From Maniola hyperantus (taxonomy: Eukaryota > Arthropoda > Insecta > Lepidoptera > Nymphalidae), in contig NC_048545.1 of NCBI RefSeq assembly GCF_902806685.2, forward strand, positions 12,832,926 to 12,896,925: a stretch of DNA of 64,000 bases, written 5' to 3'. Shown here in pieces: positions 58,613-64,000 of the stretch. Below the pieces are notes generated by a model. That model did not search any database. It was not told the DNA's origin and was given only the letters and a program-made list of their open reading frames with translations. The position numbers were made by a program, and so were the translations under genes. Numbering within the stretch: position 1 is the stretch's first letter; each line of letters opens with the position of its first letter.

Positions 58613-60136
58613 ATAGGTAGGGGGAGTCCGGGAGAGTATACCCGCCTTCCACTAAAATGCTCATAAATCTTTATATACTTAAAAATCGCTATTTTCTATA
58701 AATTGTATCTTAAGCTGCACTATTTAGCTATATTTTCTCTTAATAAAATTTGATACATCATTAATAGTTTATGAGTAATTAACGATTTCTACCAAAGTGA
58801 CATTCGGCTAATATCTCCCGCCTGGGTGGGAGACTTGACCCCCCAAGTGGGGAGCCTTTACCCGGGTACAAAAATAGGCAAAATAATCATTACAGATTAT
58901 AATTCTATAGAAAAAATTAATCATAAAAATATGACACATAGTATTTTGTAGTAAATGAGAATTCCTTTTTGAATTGGAGCAATTAATACAAATAAACTGC
59001 TCCTCATCATGTCTTTATCATATTTGGACAGTCCAACGGATTTTATGGTCATAAGTCTCATGTCCATAACTTTCTCTTCTCCACAGCTGAAACAAAACCA
59101 ATTATAAATTTCGTCTCCCATGGACTATCAGAGCAACTCATACTTGGGTTCTTCGTCAGGGTCTGTCTAACCGTCACTTGACTGTAAAACTTGTCTTTTT
59201 CAATGGTCTTTTTACTGTCTTTTTCTCTTTGCTTTACGTTTTTGTTTTTAAGTCATTTTAATTTTCTTATTTTTTGGTGCATAATCATCTATATTATCAT
59301 CATCTAGGTCTAGTCTTTCTGGCGTTTTTTTTTTTAATTTTAGTTTTTCTGGGCTGTCTACCACGACGAAGGAGCAGCCTTTGGAATTGAACGAATCATT
59401 TGTGGTACTACTATTTTCGGTCTATGTCGTAGGTAAATCAGAATCTACCGTTGTCACATCCATATTTTGAGATGTAGAAGCTACCTCTTCTGATTGTCTT
59501 AATATTGCAATTGGTTGCTCAGATTTTTTCCTCAGTCAAAATTGATGGTGAATTGGCTCTAGACGCCGCAGATAGATTCATGAATACTAATGCTGATGTT
59601 GAAGGCTCTGACTGACGTTGTACAGTAGATGATGAAGGTAATGAAGGAAAGCAGGACGATCGTGGTTACATCTGGAGGTAATACAAAAATATTATTGCCG
59701 GAGAAACAACGGGCGAGATTACCCGGGGTAAAGTCTCCTCCCGACGCCAGGGTAATGTCTCCCACCCCACACAAATCTGTCAGTTATTACATTTTTATAA
59801 AAAACTATGACACTTAAGTAAAAGCTGTCTGCCGTAAATGTTACTAGGATAATTACACTTACGATGTATATAAATGATATACTGGAATCTATTCACAGTA
59901 AGAAACAGAAATCAAATATCGAAAATTTAAAAAATTTACTTACCGGCACGAAATTTTTTAGTTACTTCTCAATCCTAAACCAAACTGCCGATCGTAACGG
60001 TATCTCGTGAGCGAGGTGGGAGGCGCCTATGGAGTCTAAGAAGTGTGGCAAAGTCGCAATATCTAGTTCCACAAAGATTCTATGAGCAGTGGCTAATGTC
60101 TCCTACCTGCTAAACTCTCCCGGACTCCCCCTACCT
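58613..60136 (-). mobile_element. Degraded DNA transposon with GGTAGGGGGAGTCCG ends
   Basis: GGTAGGGGGAGTCCGGGAGA at the left pairs with TCTCCCGGACTCCCCCTACC at the right, about 1.5 kb apart. A minus-strand remnant near 58921-59121 reads NWFCFSCGEE and SVGLSKYDKD, resembling a worn Cys-rich tail of a transposase. Stops and shifts prevent any full reading frame. Interior copies of GGGAGACTTGACC and TACCCGGG-type motifs echo the ends. Confidence 0.65.
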
Positions 60137-60601
60137 GTACTTATACCTAAAGTTTTCTGAGATAGAGATTTTCAGAGCTTGTTTAATGGATACATCAGTA
60201 TCTGATACTGTTAACTGTTAAGTTATTTATTAGTTTACTAATATATTACGATTACGATTAGTATTAATTACTATCAATTAATTTAACTGAAAAAATAATC
60301 GTGTTTTAATTTTTACACCAACAATACGATTATATTTTCAGGGAGCAAACAATTACAAAAAATAAACAGAAAGGAAAATAAAATAATATTTTCTTGAGAA
60401 AAATCAAAGCTACAAGTAATTTTTCCTGACACTTCGTACCGCTATCTACGACTGCGTGATTTTCTATACTAAGTATACCTACTTATAATGGATATCGATA
60501 TACAAGGCTTTATAATGTACCTAATAATATGCTACTAATTATAGCATCACCAAAATAAAAAAAAGTAATTTTCAATCAAGCACAATATAAATAAAATAAC
60601 A

Positions 60602-60634
60602 TAAAGCTCATTTGAGTCTTGTCAAATGAGCTTT
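60602..60634. repeat. Short hairpin, 13-bp stem
   Basis: AAAGCTCATTTGA and TCAAATGAGCTTT pair around GTCTTG. It lies 20 bases before the MITE copy at 60654. Confidence 0.6.
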
Positions 60635-60653
60635 GATTGCATATTATAGGTAT

Positions 60654-60810
60654 AAGGCCCGCAAATTGCTATTTCGCTGGAACCATGTCTCAATAACATC
60701 GAAATGACGTCATTTGACATATATTTAAGTAAAGATATACCATCAGCTCGAAATTTCAATCTGACGTCACTAAAATGGCGGCTACGCGCATAAGAAACTT
60801 GCGGGACTTA
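60654..60810 (+). mobile_element. MITE with CRE-like and YY1-like motifs, copy 3
   Basis: GGCCCGCAAATTGCT and GAAACTTGCGGGACTT are the ends. AAATGACGTCATTTG, CTGACGTCACT and AAAATGGCGGC lie inside. It lies about 0.4 kb from the proposed procollagen 5' exon. Confidence 0.85.
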
Positions 60811-60965
60811 TAATATACAACACATACTATCCATTACATACAGATATAAAATACTATCCGAACCAGTGGTAGATGCATCCGACTATTCGTAAGCACTTGT
60901 AAAAGTTTATACGAATAAAAAGATTTTCATTTCATTTCATTTCATTTCTATCGATAAGTAATCCA

Positions 60966-61186
60966 TACTAATATTATAAATGCGAAAGTGTGTCTATCTG
61001 TCTGTCTGTCTGCTAGCTTTTCACGGCTCAACCGTTCAACCGATTTCGACGAAATTTGGTACAGAGGTAGCTTGCAACCTTGGAAGGACATATTATGTTA
61101 CTTTTTATCCCGGAAATTTTAGGAGTTCCCACAGGATTCTTAAAAACCTAAATCCACGCGTACGAAGTCACGGGCATCAGCTAGTT
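60966..61186 (+). mobile_element. Helitron-like non-autonomous element, complete
   Basis: ACTAATATTATAAATGCGAA opens it and ACGAAGTCACGGGCATCAGC then TAGT closes it. It lies just downstream of the proposed procollagen 5' exon donor. Confidence 0.75.
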
Positions 61187-61238
61187 TATGATATTCTTAA
61201 CGAAAAAAATATTTTTAAGTACAAAAATCACAGCTCAC

Positions 61239-61290
61239 CTGAGTAATATATGCAGGGGTAGAGCGGCCCGCCCGCGCCGCTACGATTGCG
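61239..61290 (-). promoter_or_regulatory. Possible 5' non-coding exon and core promoter of the procollagen gene
   Basis: On the minus strand a GC-rich stretch runs into CTCAG followed by GTGAGC, a strong splice donor at 61238/61239. About 25-30 bases upstream of the estimated transcription start lies CATATTTAT (61312-61320), a TATA-like box. The first coding exon of the collagen gene has an acceptor (TTTCAG, cut at 55074/55075) just before its ATG, so the transcript must start further upstream. No other minus-strand gene is visible between. The start at about 61290 is an estimate from TATA spacing. Linking this exon to the collagen gene is inference. Confidence 0.4.
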
Positions 61291-61689
61291 CGTAGTCCCA
61301 CCGGGATAGCAATAAATATGCGCGCACGCAAGCCTCGCACGCACCTACATCTAGGCGGACAGGGGTGTATAACCATTTTTATTTTATTTTATTTTTTATT
61401 TTATTTTATTTGGGACAGTAAACAATTGCATATTAAAAGTTAAAACTTGGTACGACTTAAATCTAACAAAATTGATAAATATGTAATCCACTTACACTAT
61501 CCACAGCTTACTACAAACAACTAGGGCGACACAACATTAACAAACATATACAATACATACATATATATAATAATATAAAAATACAAGCAAACGACTAAAC
61601 TATACATAAAAATTTAAACAACAATTTTAGTAAGAGTACCCTTTAGTTTTTGGCGACCACATATTATCATCAACCGATAGACGACCAAG

Positions 61690-61978
61690 AAGCTGTGATA
61701 GCCTAGTGGTTAAGACGTCCGCCTCATAATCGGAGGTCGAATGCACCTCTAACTTTTCAGAGTTAAGTATGTGCTTTTAAGCAATTAAATAGCATTGGCT
61801 TTAACGGTAAAGGAAAATATCGTGAGGAAACCTGCATGCCTAAGAGTTCTCCATAATGTTCTCAAAGGTGTGTGAAGTCTGCCAATCCCTACCTACTTAG
61901 CCAGCGTGGTAGACTATGGCCATAATCCTTTTCATTCTGAGAGTGCTCTGTGATGAGTCTTGGGTTGATTACGATAAT
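61690..61978 (+). mobile_element. tRNA-derived SINE with damaged B box
   Basis: The head AGCTGTGATAGCCTAGTGGT is intact, but the B-box region is deleted (GGAGGTCGAATGCACCTC). The body and a decayed tail follow. Confidence 0.8.
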
Positions 61979-63222
61979 AGACGACCACGGTTAAACATGC
62001 GGGTCTCTTTTATAGTGATTTCCACACTCCGTGGTCCTTTTTTCGGTTCAGTTCCTTCGTTCAGTAACTCTTATCACTAACGGCCATGCTTTTTTAGAGC
62101 ATGAAGCATAGACAAACAAAAATATGCGCATATTTTTAAGGTTTTTCTTTCAATGGGGCAGGATGCTAGTTGTGCCAACTTAAATTTAATGTTCAAATTC
62201 AAAATGCCTTTCATGCTTCAGACGGAATGCAAACGAAGCCATCAGTTTCGGTTTTTATCAATAAGTTACTTGTGCCAATAAATTACTATTGCTTAGATTT
62301 ACTTCTGATTAAGGACTATACTGAGGAGTAGTTTTCAATACTACCTACTGCTCTTATTCATTATTGTTACTATTATATCACTTAAATAGTAACTCTTTTC
62401 AAAAAGCTGTCCATGTCTAAACAACGAAAATATACTACGACTTTGAATAAAATGAATCTAATACATTTACAGTTTACTCGAGCTTGGGAAACGGAATTTA
62501 CGGATCTTGAATGTTCAGGGTGAACTCCTGAATTCTTTTATTGACTCGTTTGCTTCTATCCGAATATTTAGCACCCCTGTCAAATAAATAGGTCGCGAAC
62601 TAATGTGTATTTAGTGCGGTGCGATCAGTGGCCCGCGCACCAATTCCTAGTCAAGAAACTTTTTAATGCAAGGGTCAAACGTAGCACGCGCTGAACTATT
62701 GGAATACACACAGATCAATCAAATCACAGACGACTGATCAACATTTCCTTGAGATGATTGATCCAAAATTTTTTTGGATCTTGTAGTAATCTGTTGACAG
62801 TCTCACAACGAGGAGCTTCAAATAATCAGTACCCTTATTTATAAATGCGAAAGTGTGTTTGTTTGTTGGTTTGTCCTTGGGTTCCAAGAAGCAAGTAGGT
62901 AGGTACTTACATACTTTAGATATAATGAAATACTAATTTGTAAAATTCTTTGGGCAGTGGAACATTTTTATAAAATTTATAGTTCTAACTGTAACTCGTG
63001 TAAAAAGTATCAGCTACGTATTATGAAATTCTGGGGCTTGGGCTATTAGATTAGAATGATGAAAATGTTCTTGCATTCTTAATAAACAAATGGGTCTCTC
63101 TATCAAATCAGTGCTCTGTGCATATTCGCATAAAATTTAAATACAAGTGCGGTAGGATATTGAGAGAAATGGGTTTTATGACAATGTGTTTATTGTAGTT
63201 AATATAACTTTATTAATATTAC

Positions 63223-63395
63223 TAGCTGATGCGCATGACTTCGTTCGCGTATCCACGCGACTCTTTTAAAAATCTACATCCCTAGGTTTTTAAAAGAACG
63301 TGGAAACTCTTTGATTTCCGGGAAAAAAGTAGCCCGTGTCACTCTCGTCTTTAACTAAGTATATCCATACAAAAAATCACGTCCATTCCTCTCAC
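63223..63395 (-). mobile_element. Helitron-like element, 5'-truncated
   Basis: ACTAGCTGATGCGCATGACT starts it; GAAACTCTTTGATTTCCGGG and TAGCCCGTGTCAC follow, and the rest is missing. Confidence 0.6.
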
Positions 63396-63639
63396 CCCTA
63401 ACGCCTCCCTATCCGCGTTCTCCACTCCTGTCTCGCTAGCGAATAATTTGACCAAATTGGTTATATGGTCATAACATACGGACGTAAAGTGTAAACTACG
63501 AAAATCCTCATAGGGTAGCTAATAGGGTAGCTACTATAGGTATCTACTTACCTATCGCGCCTACCGTGTTCATTTTCAGCCAAGCATTTTTCTTAGGACT
63601 TTTAGTTTTACCGTATTCCTCATTGCTGAAGGATGGAAA

Positions 63640-63795
63640 CCTCTCAGGCACGCAGGTTTCCTCACGATGTTTTCCTATTTAATTGCTTAAAACGCACATA
63701 ACTCCAAAAAGTTAGAGGTGCGTGCCCGGGATCGAAACCCCGACCTACCGAGTAGAAGGCCAATGTCTTAACCACGGGGCTTATCACAGCTTACG
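63640..63795 (-). mobile_element. tRNA-derived SINE, 3'-truncated
   Basis: CTCAGGCACGCAGGTTTCCT through CCCGGGATCGAAACCCCGAC and CCACGGGGCTTATCACAGCT is the head half of the family on the minus strand. Confidence 0.75.
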
Positions 63796-64000
63796 TAGCG
63801 AATAGATGAAGCTTATATAAATCTAAGTACAAAAGAAAACAATTACTAACGTAATTTGGGCGGCTAGTGGACGCTTTCTTATTGATCGTCACAATTTGTC
63901 ACAATTGAACCAATTTAATTAAAGGCAGCCTTCGGGTGACACCCCAACTTAATGTTCTACCAATTATTTCTAAGTGCGCAAATCTATGACTGAGCTAAAC

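Larger units (their letters stand above)
55080..61238. other. Repeat-filled stretch, possibly the first procollagen intron
   Basis: It contains one SINE, nested LINE fragments, a Helitron-like copy, a degraded DNA transposon and a MITE. No coding exon was seen on either strand. Confidence 0.5.
61321..64000. other. No gene seen
   Basis: Short T/A-rich tracts (TTTTA repeats near 61377-61411), two SINE copies and a truncated Helitron-like copy fill this end. Reading frames are short and unconvincing. Confidence 0.55.

Noticed and set aside
61258..61370. CpG-rich coding exon
   Set aside because: No frame continues across it with splice sites at both ends; the promoter / 5' exon reading fits better.

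Overview
The window looks like nuclear DNA from a moth or butterfly (Lepidoptera). It is AT-rich and intron-rich, with GT-AG splice sites throughout. It is crowded with dispersed repeats typical of that order: tRNA-headed SINEs, RTE-like LINE 3' ends that finish in CATCAT runs, R1-clade LINE tails, Helitron-like elements ending in CTAGT, and many short hairpin MITEs. There are no operons, rRNA genes, tRNA genes or CRISPR arrays. All splice joins below were made by eye from frame and splice-site agreement, and none has been checked against transcripts.

Layout. Bases 1-17.6 kb are mostly repeats. They hold two orphan plus-strand exon candidates (1921-2018 and 4247-4436) whose phases fit the gene that follows, a candidate promoter near 10.1-10.2 kb, and a small possible minus-strand gene at 13.6-14.1 kb. 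From 17.66 to 20.63 kb (+) lies an unrecognised protein built from helical segments joined to LDL-receptor class A-like modules. From 21.79 to 28.92 kb (+) lies a 232-residue DM9 (DUF3421) protein in five exons, the first holding only 7 coding bases. From 30.76 to 40.05 kb (+) lies a 279-residue secreted Cys-rich protein with VWC-like repeats. An R1-clade LINE copy with a 17-bp target-site duplication sits in one of its introns. From 41.75 to 55.07 kb (-) lies a complete fibrillar procollagen gene of 23 coding exons. A likely 5' non-coding exon for it lies at about 61.24-61.29 kb. The remainder, 55-64 kb, holds LINE, SINE, MITE and DNA-transposon remains.

The procollagen is the best-supported gene. 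It encodes about 1482 residues: signal peptide, VWC domain, minor helix, 337 Gly-X-Y triplets (1011 residues, one with Ala in place of Gly), and a COLFI propeptide that keeps six Cys but lacks the two positions used for interchain disulfides in vertebrates. At least two neighbouring genes also encode extracellular proteins (the VWC-like protein and the LDLa-module protein), but nothing in the sequence shows that the genes act together.
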